DNA from: Streptomyces sp. P9-A2
GTDB lineage: Bacteria; Actinomycetota; Actinomycetes; Streptomycetales; Streptomycetaceae
DNA length: 64,000 bases
NCBI RefSeq assembly: GCF_036634175.1
Contig: NZ_JAZIFX010000001.1
Span: forward strand, 3,348,001-3,412,000
Direction: 5' to 3'
The notes beneath the pieces are model-generated. The model saw only the letters and a program-made list of their open reading frames with translations. It searched no databases and was not told where the DNA came from. This document shows, in pieces, positions 18,515 to 28,408 of the stretch. A program made the translations under genes and the position numbers. Numbering within the stretch: position 1 is the first letter of the stretch; every line of letters starts with the position of its first letter.

Positions 18515-19474
18515 TCACGCAGCGTACTCCGGGGTCGTTCCCGCAGGTCCCGGCGCTGCTCCCGCCCGATCCGGCGCCGTTGCGAGCCCGGTCCGGTGTC
18601 GTTCGTCGGCGTTGCCTCCGGCTCCGACCAGCCCCGTCCGCATGCCGGCGAACCGGTCCGCGAACCGCCGCACCTCCCGCTGTCCGACGGTGCCGATCAC
18701 GCCCGGCAGGTAACCCCGTACGCCCTGCGTCCCCCGCAGCCACCACTGCCCGTACACATGGCTGGAGCGCCGCTCGATCCCGGCCACCATCCGGTCCACC
18801 GCGGGACCCAGCGGGTACGTCTTGTTCGTCGGCCACGGCAGTCGCCGCCGGAGTTCCCGCATCACCTCGTCCTGGTCGGCGCCGCGCACCATGTCCGTGT
18901 CGGTCCACGACAGATAGCCGACGCCGACCCGCACCCCCAGGTGTCCGACCTCGGCCCGCAGACTGTGCGCGTACGCCTCCACACCGGACTTGGACGCGCA
19001 GTACGCGGTCATCATCGGCGCCGGGGCGATCGCGGCGAGCGAGGCGACCTGGAGCAGGTAGCCGCGGCTCTCGGTCAGCATCGGCAGGAACGCGCGGGCG
19101 GTGACCGCCGAGCCGATCAGGTTGACCTCTATGACGCGCCGCCAGGACTCCGGGTCGGAGTCGGCGAACGGACCGCCGTTGGCCACACCGGCGTTGGCGA
19201 CCACGATGTCGACGCGTCCGAACCGCTCCTTCACCTCCGCCGCGATCCGGGCCATCGCCTCGTGGTCGGTGACGTCGGCGTGCCAGTGGTCGCTGTCGCT
19301 GTACAGCCGCGCCGACACCTGCTTGAGCGCGTCCGGTTCCAGCCCGACCAGGGCCACCCTCACCCCGCGCGCGGACAGCTTGCGGGCGAGCAACTCCCCC
19401 ACCCCGCGGGCCGCTCCGGTGACGACGGCGACCTGCCCTTCGAGACGGCCCCTGCTCGTGCGCTGTCCACTCAT
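18515..19474 (-). CDS. Short-chain dehydrogenase/reductase
   Basis: A 319-residue SDR. The Rossmann motif TGAARGVG (19-26), NAG (94-96), and catalytic Ser145, Tyr158 and Lys162 (YCASK) are all present, so NAD(P)-dependent oxidoreductase activity is expected. ATG 19474 follows GAGGAGAG and overlaps the stop codon of the upstream hydrolase remnant (ATGA). The neighbours, a Baeyer-Villiger-type monooxygenase and an alpha/beta hydrolase remnant, point to a ketone, ester, alcohol degradation route. The C-terminal 50 residues are Gly/Ala/Arg-rich and probably disordered. Confidence 0.85.
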   Translation of the reverse strand: MSGQRTSRGRLEGQVAVVTGAARGVGELLARKLSARGVRVALVGLEPDALKQVSARLYSDSDHWHADVTDHEAMARIAAEVKERFGRVDIVVANAGVANGGPFADSDPESWRRVIEVNLIGSAVTARAFLPMLTESRGYLLQVASLAAIAPAPMMTAYCASKSGVEAYAHSLRAEVGHLGVRVGVGYLSWTDTDMVRGADQDEVMRELRRRLPWPTNKTYPLGPAVDRMVAGIERRSSHVYGQWWLRGTQGVRGYLPGVIGTVGQREVRRFADRFAGMRTGLVGAGGNADERHRTGLATAPDRAGAAPGPAGTTPEYAA

Positions 19475-19844
19475 GCGCTCTCCTCGGCGGGTACGACGGG
19501 TACAACGGGTGCGGCGGGTACGACGGATGTGACGGATGTGACGGGTGCGGCGGGTGCCACGCGTACGACGGGTGCCACGGGCGCCGCGGCCCCGGCTCGT
19601 GGGGTGCGGCCGTGACCACACCGGTCGTAGGCGATCACCCGTTGGTCAGGGGTGAGTTCGCGGATCCGGGCCGTCCGGAAGTCGGTCGAGCAGGCCCGGC
19701 CGTGGGCGACGAGGACGACCGCGGGCGCCCCGCCGGGTCCGTGCGACGTGACGTGCGGCCGGGTGCCGTCGGCGGAGACCGCGGCGAGTTCGCGGGCGGG
19801 GACGGGCGGGGCGTGGGGCCCGGCGGAAACATGCGCCGGCCGGC

Positions 19845-19848
<4 letters not shown>
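19471..19848 (-). pseudogene. Alpha/beta hydrolase, N-terminal remnant with repeat-derived tail
   Basis: A 125-codon frame starts with GTG overlapping the monooxygenase stop (GTGA) and ends overlapping the SDR start (ATGA). Residues about 1-70 look like the opening strands of an alpha/beta hydrolase, including the oxyanion-side VVLVAHGRACSTDFR and VIAYDRCGHGRTPR. No nucleophile elbow (GxSxG), acid or His follows. The chain instead runs into a low-complexity Val-Ala-Pro tail encoded by degenerate gtacgacggg/gtgccacggg repeats. This looks like an internal deletion that kept the frame and translational coupling. It is unlikely to be catalytic. Confidence 0.65.
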
Positions 19849-21401
<1,553 letters not shown>

Positions 21402-21439
21402 CCCGAAGCCTCCAGCCCTTGCGCACCGCCGAGAACCTT

Positions 21440-21455
21440 GCCAGTGACCACTGGC
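21440..21455. promoter_or_regulatory. Palindromic operator between monooxygenase and MerR genes
   Basis: GCCAGTG-AC-CACTGGC is a perfect inverted repeat (7+2+7) 39 bp upstream of the monooxygenase start and 132 bp upstream of the MerR gene. A weaker CCTAC/GTAGG repeat follows at 21480-21495. It is a candidate site for the divergent regulator. Confidence 0.5.
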
Positions 21456-21586
21456 GCAATGGGGAGAGTAGGACAGTCACCTACTGATGGGTAGGGGGCG
21501 CGCAAGGAAAGTTACCGCTGGTACGCCCTCGGCGGCCGCACTCGCCGCGCACCCGTGAGTCCGACAGCAGGCTCTAGGCTGCTGCC

Positions 21587-22252
21587 GTGGCAGAGGAAGC
21601 GGAACCCCAGGGCGAGCGGCGCGAGTACCGCAGGGAGGAGCTGGCCCGCCTGGCCGGCATCACCGTGCGCACGCTGCGCTTCTACCGCGAACGCAAACTG
21701 ATACCGCCACCCCGCCGCGAAGGCCGCATAGCCTGGTACGACGACCACCACCTGGCCCGGCTGAACACGATCACGGCGCTGCTGGAACGCGGCCACACCC
21801 TGAACGGCATAGCGGAACTGGCCGAGGCCTTCGACCACGGCCGCGACGTCGGGGAGCTCCTCGGCATGGACACCCCCACCGAGGAAACCCCCGTCCGCCT
21901 CACCCCCGAGGAACTCGCCGACTACTTCGCCGACGACGTCACCCCGGAGAACCTGGCCGCCGCGATGGACCTCGGCTACCTCGGCATCGACGGCGAGGAG
22001 ATCGTCCACATCAGCCGCCGCCTGCTGGACGTCTCGTCCGCCCTGGTCCGCGAGGGCATCCCGCTCGCGGAGGTGCTGCGCGCGGGCCGGGAGGTCCGCA
22101 CCCACACCGAGGCCATGGCCGGCCTCTTCGCCGAGCTGATCCTGCGCCACGCCCCCGAGGAGGCCGTGCACCGCCTGCGCCCCCTGGCCCGCAGCGTGGT
22201 CGACGCGGAACTCTCCCTGTCGATGGACCGCCGGCTGAACAAGCAGAGCTGA
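21587..22252 (+). CDS. MerR-family transcriptional regulator
   Basis: A 221-residue protein. The N-terminal winged HTH (about 12-80) reads YRREELARLAGITVRTLRFYRERKLIPPPRREGRIAWYDDHH, the classical MerR pattern. The helical C-terminal part (about 100-220) has no metal-binding Cys cluster, so a small organic ligand is more likely than a metal. It starts at GTG 21587 with little ribosome-binding signal. It is divergent from the monooxygenase operon, which it may control. Confidence 0.85.
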   Translation: MAEEAEPQGERREYRREELARLAGITVRTLRFYRERKLIPPPRREGRIAWYDDHHLARLNTITALLERGHTLNGIAELAEAFDHGRDVGELLGMDTPTEETPVRLTPEELADYFADDVTPENLAAAMDLGYLGIDGEEIVHISRRLLDVSSALVREGIPLAEVLRAGREVRTHTEAMAGLFAELILRHAPEEAVHRLRPLARSVVDAELSLSMDRRLNKQS

Positions 22253-22295
22253 CCGCGGGCAGGACCGACCACGGGCGGGCCCGGCCCGCGGACGG

Positions 22296-22796
22296 TCAGT
22301 CGCCGGCCAGCTCTTCCTGCCAGAGGGAGCTGGCGTAGTAGTGGTTGTCGTACCGCTCGGAACTGGCCTTGATGTCCTCGACGGTGGCCTCCCCCTGATA
22401 CACACGCTCCAACAGACGGTAGTAGTCGAAGCGGTCCATACCGGGAGTGAAGGCGACCAGCACGTCGGCCTCCTCCCCCCGGGCCGGAGCGAAGGCGTGC
22501 GGCAGCCGCTGCGGCACCGTCACGAAGTCGCCGGTCTCCAGGGTGACGATCCGGTCGCCCAGCAGCACCCGCAGGCTGCCGCCGAGCACGAAGAACATCT
22601 CGGTCGCCTTGGTGTGGAAGTGGGCGGGGGCGCCCGGAGAACCCTTGCGCAGACTGGCCCGATTGGCTGTCAGCGCCCCCTGGGTCTGGCCGGAGTCGGC
22701 GAGCAGCGTGATGAGACTGGTGGGCCCGTCCTGCAACGTCTCGGCGGAACCGGCACGGACGAGGACGGGGTGGGCGGGGTGGGCGGACGCGTTCAT
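22296..22796 (-). CDS. Cupin-domain protein (quercetinase-like)
   Basis: A 166-residue single-domain cupin. The metal-binding motif is HFHTKATEMFFVLGG (about 59-73), with a second His in RLPHAF (about 98-103), so one metal site is likely. GAGGAG precedes ATG 22796. It is divergently transcribed from a MocR-type regulator, with a shared inverted repeat between them. Dioxygenase or isomerase activity is possible; the substrate is not evident. Confidence 0.75.
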   Translation of the reverse strand: MNASAHPAHPVLVRAGSAETLQDGPTSLITLLADSGQTQGALTANRASLRKGSPGAPAHFHTKATEMFFVLGGSLRVLLGDRIVTLETGDFVTVPQRLPHAFAPARGEEADVLVAFTPGMDRFDYYRLLERVYQGEATVEDIKASSERYDNHYYASSLWQEELAGD

Positions 22797-22919
22797 GAGG
22801 TTCTCCTCGGGTGCGATCGGGGCGGTGGAACTGCGGGGAGCGGGCCCGCGCGGGTCACCCCGGGCCGTATCCGACCCCCGGCCCCGCGCCGGTCCCCCGT
22901 CCCTCATGACCACCACGCT

Positions 22920-22950
22920 ATGCACTCGAAAGACCCTGTGTAGGGTGCAT
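22920..22950. promoter_or_regulatory. MocR-side promoter with ATGCAC/GTGCAT inverted repeat
   Basis: ATGCAC (22920-22925) and GTGCAT (22945-22950) flank 19 bp. A TAGGGT -10-like hexamer at 22941-22946 lies only eight bases before the GTG at 22955, which suggests a leaderless transcript and autoregulation by the MocR protein. Confidence 0.4.
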
Positions 22951-22954
22951 TTCC

Positions 22955-24397
22955 GTGGCTGATTCATGGGTCAATCCGGCCGAACGCATCGGCAGTGACC
23001 TGCACTTGGACCTGCGCCTGAACATGGCCAAGGGCGGTGGCCGCCGTGCCGCGCTCGGTCGCGCGCTGCGCGAGGCGATCGGGGACGGACGACTGACGCC
23101 GGGCACCCGGCTCCCTCCTTACCGGTCGCTCGCCGCCGACCTCGGGCTGGCCCGCAACACCGTCGCCGAGACCTACGCCGAACTCGTCGCCGAGGGCTGG
23201 CTGGTCGCCCGGCAGGGATCGGGGACGCGGGTGGCGCCCAGAGCGAAGCCGGCCGGTTCCCCGCGGGTGCCCGAACCGACGCCGGCACGCCCCCGGCCGC
23301 CCGCCCACAATCTGCGGCAGGGCCTGCCGGACGCCGCCTCCTTCCCCCGTACCGCCTGGCTGGCCGCCGCGCGGCGGGCACTGAACGCGGCGCCCAACGA
23401 CGCGTTCGGACCCGGCGACCCTCGCGGCCGGCCCGAGCTGCGACGTGCCCTGGCCGCATACCTGTCCCGCGCGCGAGGCGTACGCACCGACCCCGAGAGG
23501 ATCGTGGTGTGCTCCGGTTTCGCGTCCGCCCTGCGGCTCCTCTTCGGCGGGAAGGTGCTGCGCGGCCCCCTGGCGGTGGAGTCCTACGGACTGCCGTTCC
23601 ACCGGTCGGTCCTGCGGGACGCGCGCGTTCGGACCGTGCCTCTGACACTGGACGAACAAGGAGCGCGCACCGCGGAACTGTTCGTACTGAAGGGTGTACG
23701 GGCGGCGCTGCTCACCCCCGCCCACCAGTTCCCCACGGGAGGACCGCTCCACCCCGAGCGGCGGGCCGCCGCCGTGGACTGGGCGCGCGGCAGCGGGGGC
23801 GTGCTGCTGGAGGACGACTACGACGGGGAGTTCCGCTACGACCGGGAGACGGTGGGCGCCGTCCAGGGTCTCGATCCGCAGCGTGTCGTGTACCTGGGCT
23901 CGCTCAGCAAGAGCCTCTCCCCCGCTCTGAGACTGGGGTGGATGGTGCTGCCGGACCACCTGGTGGAACCCGTACTGCGCGTCAAGGGCGAACGTGAGGC
24001 GTGGTCCGGTGTCACGGACCAGTTGACACTCGCCGACTTCATCGAGTCGGGCCATTACGACCGGCACATCCGCCGGACCCGGCAGCGTTACCGGGACCGC
24101 AGGGGCCGTCTCGTCGCGCTTCTCGCCCGCCGGGCGCCGCACATCACGCTCACCGGCGTCGCCGCCGGGCTGCACGCGGTGCTGGGCCTGCCGCCCGGCA
24201 CCGAACGCTCGGTGACCAAGGCCGCGGCCCGGGAGCGCATCGCCGTGGACGGGCTCGCCGGCTTCCGGCACCCGGCCGCCACCATGCCCGCGCACGACGG
24301 CCTGGTCGTCGGCTACGCCGCACCCCCCGACCACGCTTTCGGGGCGGCGCTCGACGCCCTCTGCCGGATTCTGCCCCCGCCGCCCGCCGGGGGCTGA
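22955..24397 (+). CDS. MocR-family PLP-dependent transcriptional regulator
   Basis: A 480-residue fusion of a GntR winged helix (about 20-95; [19 protein letters not shown]) with a fold-type I aminotransferase-like domain (about 120-475). The PLP-binding Lys319 in GSLSKSLSP, the DDYDGEFRY segment (287-295) and a late Arg are kept, so PLP should bind. Such proteins sense PLP or amino compounds; for example, PdxR and GabR. The divergent cupin gene is the likely target. No ribosome binding site precedes GTG 22955, in line with leaderless translation. Confidence 0.87.
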   Translation: MADSWVNPAERIGSDLHLDLRLNMAKGGGRRAALGRALREAIGDGRLTPGTRLPPYRSLAADLGLARNTVAETYAELVAEGWLVARQGSGTRVAPRAKPAGSPRVPEPTPARPRPPAHNLRQGLPDAASFPRTAWLAAARRALNAAPNDAFGPGDPRGRPELRRALAAYLSRARGVRTDPERIVVCSGFASALRLLFGGKVLRGPLAVESYGLPFHRSVLRDARVRTVPLTLDEQGARTAELFVLKGVRAALLTPAHQFPTGGPLHPERRAAAVDWARGSGGVLLEDDYDGEFRYDRETVGAVQGLDPQRVVYLGSLSKSLSPALRLGWMVLPDHLVEPVLRVKGEREAWSGVTDQLTLADFIESGHYDRHIRRTRQRYRDRRGRLVALLARRAPHITLTGVAAGLHAVLGLPPGTERSVTKAAARERIAVDGLAGFRHPAATMPAHDGLVVGYAAPPDHAFGAALDALCRILPPPPAGG

Positions 24398-24657
24398 CGG
24401 CCACCCGGGCGGGAAGGCGCACGGTCCCCCGGCAGTGCTCGGGTCGTGCGGCCCCGGATGCCGAGGGTGAAGATCGGGCCGAAGGAGACGGACGCCTTGA
24501 AAGCCCCCGGCCGGAGTTCGTCCCGGCATCCGGGGCACGGGGTGACGCGGCCGGAGCCGGCGGCGCGAGTCGGGGCGGTGGCGTGCCGCTCCTGTCCCGA
24601 GCGGCTCGACGAGAGCGCCGACCGGTGACCACGCGTCGCCCGGCCGCGCGAATCCGT

Positions 24658-25467
24658 TCAGTCCCGCGGCCGGAAGACCACCGTCACCGGCGCGTGGTCC
24701 GACCAGCGCTCGGTATGGGTGGCCGCCCGCTCGACGTAGCCCTTGACCGCGCGGGCGGCGAGCCCGGGAGTGGCCACGGCGAGGTCGATCCTCCAACCCG
24801 CGTCATTGTCGAAAGCCCGCCCCCGGTACGACCACCACGAGTAGGGCCCCTCGACGTCCGGATGCAGCGCCCGTACGACGTCCACGTATCCGCCGTCGGC
24901 CGGGTCGAGGACCCGCCCCAGCCACTCCCGCTCCTCGGGCAGGAACCCGGAGTTCTTGGTGTTGCCGCGCCAGTTCTTCAGGTCGGCCTGCTCGTGTGCG
25001 ATGTTCCAGTCCCCGCACACCACGACCTCGCGGCCGTCGGCGGCGGCCCGCTCCCGCAGGCCCTTCAGATAGGCGAGGAACTCCCCCATGAAGCGGATCT
25101 TCTCGTCCTGCCGCTCGGTGCCGACCTCGCCGGAGGGCAGGTACAGGGACGCGACGGTGACCCCGGGGAGGTCCACCTCCACGTACCGCCCGCTGCCGTC
25201 GAACTCGGCCGACCCGAATCCGACCTGGACGCGGTCGGGCGTACGGCGCGTATACAGCGAGACCCCGGCGCGCCCCTTCGCGGCGGCAGGCGCGTGCACC
25301 ACATGCCACCCCTCAGGCTCCCGGACCGACTCGGGCAGTTGCTGCGGCTCCGCGCGCACCTCCTGCAGGCACACCGCATCGGCGGAGGTCAGGTCGAGCC
25401 ACTCCACGAAGCCCTTCTTGGCGGCGGCGCGCAGTCCGTTGACGTTGACGGAGGTCACAGTGAGCAT
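24658..25467 (-). CDS. xthA: Exonuclease III (xth-type AP endonuclease)
   Basis: A 269-residue EEP-fold nuclease for abasic-site repair and 3' end processing. Metal and catalytic motifs are in order: SVNVNGLR near the start, LQEVRAE (about 34-40), GDWNIAH (about 150-156), WRIDLAVAT and the terminal WSDHAPV. ATG 25467 starts the conserved MLTVTSVNVNG. It stands alone, divergent from the GNAT gene. Confidence 0.9.
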   Translation of the reverse strand: MLTVTSVNVNGLRAAAKKGFVEWLDLTSADAVCLQEVRAEPQQLPESVREPEGWHVVHAPAAAKGRAGVSLYTRRTPDRVQVGFGSAEFDGSGRYVEVDLPGVTVASLYLPSGEVGTERQDEKIRFMGEFLAYLKGLRERAAADGREVVVCGDWNIAHEQADLKNWRGNTKNSGFLPEEREWLGRVLDPADGGYVDVVRALHPDVEGPYSWWSYRGRAFDNDAGWRIDLAVATPGLAARAVKGYVERAATHTERWSDHAPVTVVFRPRD

Positions 25468-25547
25468 CAGGGCACGATACCGGCACACTGGACGGGGTCC
25501 GAAAAACGGATCCTCCACCCCTCCCGGATTGATATACCTTACTGCGC

Positions 25548-26024
25548 ATGAATATCCGCCACGTCCCCTATGACCACCCCGACGCAGTCAAGCTGAACGA
25601 CGAGGTCCAGGCCGAGTACGACGTCCGCTACGGCGACGGCGGCGACGCCACCCCCATGGACCCCGCCGACTTCCGGCCGCCGAACGGCGTCTACCTGATC
25701 GCCTACGACGAGCACGAGACCCCCGTCGCCTCCGGCGGCTGGCGCGTCCAGAACGCCAACGGCGAGGGCAACCGCGACGGGGACGCGGAACTGAAGCGGA
25801 TGTACGTGATCGAGCAGATGCGCGGCCGGGGCCTGGCCCGCCGCGTCCTCGCCGCCCTGGAGGACGACGCCCGCGCGGCCGGCCGCCTGCGCATGGTCCT
25901 GGAAACCGGCACCGAGCAGCCGGAAGCCATCGCCCTGTACACCTCCAGCGGCTACGAGCCCTGCGAGAAGTTCGGCTACTACCGCTTCCACGACAACAGC
26001 CGCTGCTACGCGAAGGCGCTGTAG
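25548..26024 (+). CDS. GNAT-family N-acetyltransferase
   Basis: A 158-residue acetyltransferase. The acetyl-CoA pyrophosphate-binding loop is MRGRGLARRVL (about 90-100), preceded by ELKRMYV, the typical beta-4 strand. The C-terminal LYTSSGYEPCEKFGYY matches GNAT motif B. ATG 25548 is about 11 bases from a TATACCT-like -10 sequence, so the mRNA may be leaderless. The substrate is unknown. This is the last gene before the accessory region. Confidence 0.82.
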   Translation: MNIRHVPYDHPDAVKLNDEVQAEYDVRYGDGGDATPMDPADFRPPNGVYLIAYDEHETPVASGGWRVQNANGEGNRDGDAELKRMYVIEQMRGRGLARRVLAALEDDARAAGRLRMVLETGTEQPEAIALYTSSGYEPCEKFGYYRFHDNSRCYAKAL

Positions 26025-26288
26025 ACCCTCACCCGGAGGAGCAGCGCGGGACGGAAACGAGCCGCCCTGTCGGCTCAGCGGGGCGGGGCGCTGACGAAAG
26101 AGCGGGGGCGCCGGTCAGGGCGGCTGCCCGGCGAAGCCCGGCGGTCACCCGGGCCCCGCACACACCCTGTCCGTCCTGCCGGCTCGGCGAGACGGATCGG
26201 GTGGGGATGTGCAGGGCCGCGAGCGACGCCCAGGGGGCCGGTCGCCACCTGACGCGATCAGCTTCGGACCGTCGCCAGTGACCGTCGA
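26025..26288. other. Left flank of the accessory region
   Basis: No gene seen. This is the likely junction zone between the conserved GNAT gene and the accessory genes. I looked here for a copy of the tRNA-Ala 3' end and found none by eye. Confidence 0.4.
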
Positions 26289-26617
26289 TCATTGCCAGAA
26301 GACCTCTTCCACGATGATCTGGGGGTCCTCGGTGCGCGGCACGAAGCTGTAACGCAGCCAGCCGTGCCCGTGGTCGAAGTGGAAGATACGAGAACCCTTC
26401 GGAAGATCGGACCGCGCCGGCAGGACCTTCATACCTGCGGGAAGATCCGCATCCGCGTCAATTCCCCGGTAGTAGGGATCCCTCGCCGTGACCAGTTCGG
26501 CGCGTGCCGCGTCGACGGTCTTCCGCACCTGCTCGGGCAGGGCATCGCGGGCAGCCTGGGCCTTGAGGCCGTCCAGTCCATCTGCCAGGGCGATCCCATG
26601 AGCCCGTCGTCGGTCAC
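26289..26617 (-). pseudogene. RelE-like toxin partner, frameshifted
   Basis: A GTG at 26617 overlaps the antitoxin stop (GTGA) and opens V-T-D-D-G-L-M-G-S-P-W, but that frame leads nowhere. About 12-15 codons in, near 26575, the neighbouring frame takes over with DGLDGLKAQAARDALPEQV, then RDPYYRGIDADADLP and ends RTEDPQIIVEEVFWQ. That second frame has no start codon of its own. The span is 329 bp, one base short of a whole number of codons, so a single-base loss explains it. The C-terminal part looks like small ribosome-targeting toxin-type proteins beside DUF6247 genes. It is either inactive, a sequencing error, or recoded. Confidence 0.6.
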
Positions 26618-26961
26618 AGGCCGGGCTCCAGCCGCTGTGCCTCGTACCGCAGGTGGGAGGCCTCTTCGAGAAGCGCCTTCGCCTCGGCAAGGTCGGTGGC
26701 CTCTGCCGCGCGGTGATGCAGATCAGCCATGTGCGCGTCGAGCTTCGGGTCCCGGGCAATCGCGTACTCACCCCACCAGCGGGCCATGAACGCGGGCACA
26801 GTACTGATGTCGTACGCGTCCGCGACGGCCCACTTCCAGTGGTCGTCGAAGTCCGGAAGAAGCTGGGGGGTGTGCTGGGCGATGGCAGCACGCAGTGCCT
26901 TCGGGTTCCGCTCGGGCATGGGCGGAACGACCGGCGTGGGTTCCGGGGCGTGTGCGGTCAT
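26614..26961 (-). CDS. DUF6247-like antitoxin candidate
   Basis: A 115-residue protein. A Pro-rich N terminus is followed by RNPKALRAAIAQHTPQLLPDFDDHW and a helical region, ending LRYEAQRLEPGL. The arrangement, a small acidic helical protein with a GTGA-coupled partner downstream, is that of type II toxin-antitoxin pairs in Streptomyces; I recognise the family as DUF6247-like from memory. AAGGAG lies 11 bases before ATG 26961. DNA-binding residues are not obvious. Confidence 0.6.
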   Translation of the reverse strand: MTAHAPEPTPVVPPMPERNPKALRAAIAQHTPQLLPDFDDHWKWAVADAYDISTVPAFMARWWGEYAIARDPKLDAHMADLHHRAAEATDLAEAKALLEEASHLRYEAQRLEPGL

Positions 26962-27086
26962 GACCGGACGTACTCCTTTTTGCTCCTTCGGCGCACCGGG
27001 CCTACGACGACAGTCCGTCTCGTCGGGCCGAATGACCCGTTCGTCCCCGAGGCCCGGACGCCGGGCCAGGTACCCGGCACGGGGGC

Positions 27087-27461
27087 TCATGAGCATGCTC
27101 CCGAATCGCGGTCACCGGTCCCGTTGCCGGTCTCATGACCGGTGGCGTCGTCCTCCACGTCGTCGGCATCGTCGTCGGCCGTGGGCAGGCGTCGGCCGCG
27201 GGACTCCGCCACGCGCAGCGCGTCGGCCAGGCACTCGACCAGCCGGATCGCGGTGTAGCGGACCTCGGCGTTCGGGGTCAGGACATCGTCCAGCGCCCGG
27301 CGGGCGGAGCGGAGAACGTCCAGCCCGTCCGCGAGCTGCCGGGCCTCCGTCGCGTCGGCGAACCGGGACACGATCCCGCCGTCCTCACCGGGCACGAGGA
27401 AGCAGGGCTTGCCTTCCGCCGACAGCCAGGGCAGCAGCCGGAGCGCGGTGAGCGAGTTCAT
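27087..27461 (-). CDS. Streptomyces accessory protein of unknown function, coupled
   Basis: About 124 residues. The N-terminal LRLLPWLSAEGKPCFLVPG and a later RYTAIRLVECLADALRVAESRGRRLP recur in many Streptomyces accessory loci as I recall, always without assigned function. The C terminus is acidic (DDDADDVEDDATG). ATG 27461 overlaps the upstream stop TGA (TGATG); GTG 27464 is the alternative. No membrane segment or signal peptide. It is cotranscribed with the next gene and probably controlled by the divergent GntR. Confidence 0.6.
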   Translation of the reverse strand: MNSLTALRLLPWLSAEGKPCFLVPGEDGGIVSRFADATEARQLADGLDVLRSARRALDDVLTPNAEVRYTAIRLVECLADALRVAESRGRRLPTADDDADDVEDDATGHETGNGTGDRDSGACS

Positions 27462-27817
27462 CACGCGGCCACCTTCCGCGCGCCGACGGTGTACTGGCCG
27501 AGGTCGAGGTCGGCACCGAAGCCGGCGGCGAGTACGACGACCCGGCGACGGTGCCGCCGAAGCGCCTGCTCCTGCTCGTGGGCGGCGAGGTAGGGGCGGA
27601 CGAGGCGGGAGGCGGCGCCGTCGAGGGGGAGGTGACGGCAGTACGGGGAGCGGAGGAGGGGGAGGCGGGGTGCGAGGGCGGTGAGGTGCGGGGTGCGTGG
27701 GGTGTGGTGCGCTGGGCGCTGGGCGCGGTGGCGGGGGGCGCCTGCGCGGCGGGTTCCGGTACCGGGGCCGAAGAGAAGGCTCAGCCGATGGACGATGCGG
27801 TGGATAAGGTTGCGCAT
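27461..27817 (-). CDS. Basic small protein of unknown function, next to GntR
   Basis: A 118-residue, very Arg/His-rich protein. An N-terminal amphipathic RNLIHRIVHRLSLLFGPGTG is followed by a Pro/His-rich linker and a conserved-looking VRPYLAAHEQEQALRRHRRRVV segment. AAGGAG lies seven bases before ATG 27817. It shares an operon, by stop-start overlap, with the gene at 27087-27461 and is divergent from the small GntR gene. Nucleic-acid binding is plausible from charge only. Confidence 0.6.
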   Translation of the reverse strand: MRNLIHRIVHRLSLLFGPGTGTRRAGAPRHRAQRPAHHTPRTPHLTALAPRLPLLRSPYCRHLPLDGAASRLVRPYLAAHEQEQALRRHRRRVVVLAAGFGADLDLGQYTVGARKVAA

Positions 27818-27846
27818 GTTGACGCTCCTTGTAAGCGTTGGCCGCG

Positions 27847-27879
27847 CCCCGGGAGGTCTAGCCACCTCGCCGGGGTTTT
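27847..27879 (+). terminator. Intrinsic terminator reading rightward, in the leader of the minus-strand pair
   Basis: CCCCGG...CCGGGG (27847-27875), with inner GAGGT/ACCTC pairing, is followed by TTTT on the plus strand. It lies upstream of the minus-strand gene starting at 27817, where no plus-strand gene ends. In the minus-strand transcript it would be a leader hairpin. Confidence 0.6.
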
Positions 27880-27926
27880 GTCGTTTCCGACCATACCCGC
27901 AACTGCGTCCCCCTGCACCCTGCTTC

Positions 27927-27954
27927 GTCCCACTGCGTCCCGACGCGGTGGGAC
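27927..27954. promoter_or_regulatory. Long palindrome upstream of GntR gene
   Basis: GTCCCAC and GTGGGAC flank a core with GCGTC/GACGC, giving a near-perfect 28-bp dyad 47 bp before the GntR start and inside the divergent promoter. It is the best candidate site for the GntR protein. Confidence 0.55.
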
Positions 27955-28000
27955 GCGTTCTGACCCTGCAAGGTGCGCGAGGGTGCATCACCGTGGTGGG

Positions 28001-28261
28001 ATGACTGACCTCCCGCGCTACGAGTACGTAAAGCTCGCGGATGCCATCGCTGCCGACATCTCATCCGGCAAGCTGCCGCAGGGAGCGGCGCTGCCCGGCG
28101 AGCGAGCCATGACAGACCTGTACGGCGTGAGCATCGGCACCGTGCGGCGCGCGATCGTCGAACTGCGGAAACGGGGCCTCGTCGCGACGCTGCCCGCAAA
28201 GGGGACGTACGTCATCGGGCAACCCGACACAGCCGGGAACGAGGACGGGACCGCCGACTGA
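28001..28261 (+). CDS. Minimal GntR-family DNA-binding protein
   Basis: An 86-residue protein that is essentially only a GntR winged helix: YVKLADAIAADISSGKLPQGAALPGERAM, then GVSIGTVRRAIVELRKRGLVATLPAKGTYV. The usual effector domain is absent, so it may act constitutively or as a dimer with a partner. ATG 28001 fits the preserved N terminus. It is divergent from the two unknown genes at 27087-27817, with a long palindrome between them. Confidence 0.8.
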   Translation: MTDLPRYEYVKLADAIAADISSGKLPQGAALPGERAMTDLYGVSIGTVRRAIVELRKRGLVATLPAKGTYVIGQPDTAGNEDGTAD

Positions 28262-28408
28262 CGGTCCCGTCCTGTTTCTCCGTATCGCCGCTCGGCGGCC
28301 TCGGCCTGCTCACCCCGTCCGACGACGGCGGTTTCTCAGCCGAGCCGCAGGATGCGTGGGAAGGCCGGGACGCTGGGAGTGTCAGTGGAGCGCTGTTGAA
28401 TGTGCCCC

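Noticed and set aside
24446..24628. A 60-codon plus-strand frame between MocR and exonuclease III
   Set aside because: No ribosome binding site, no domain and no neighbour support.
26025..26288. Attachment-site copy of the tRNA 3' end at the left edge of the island
   Set aside because: No stretch resembling the tRNA 3' end was found by eye; a computed search would be needed.
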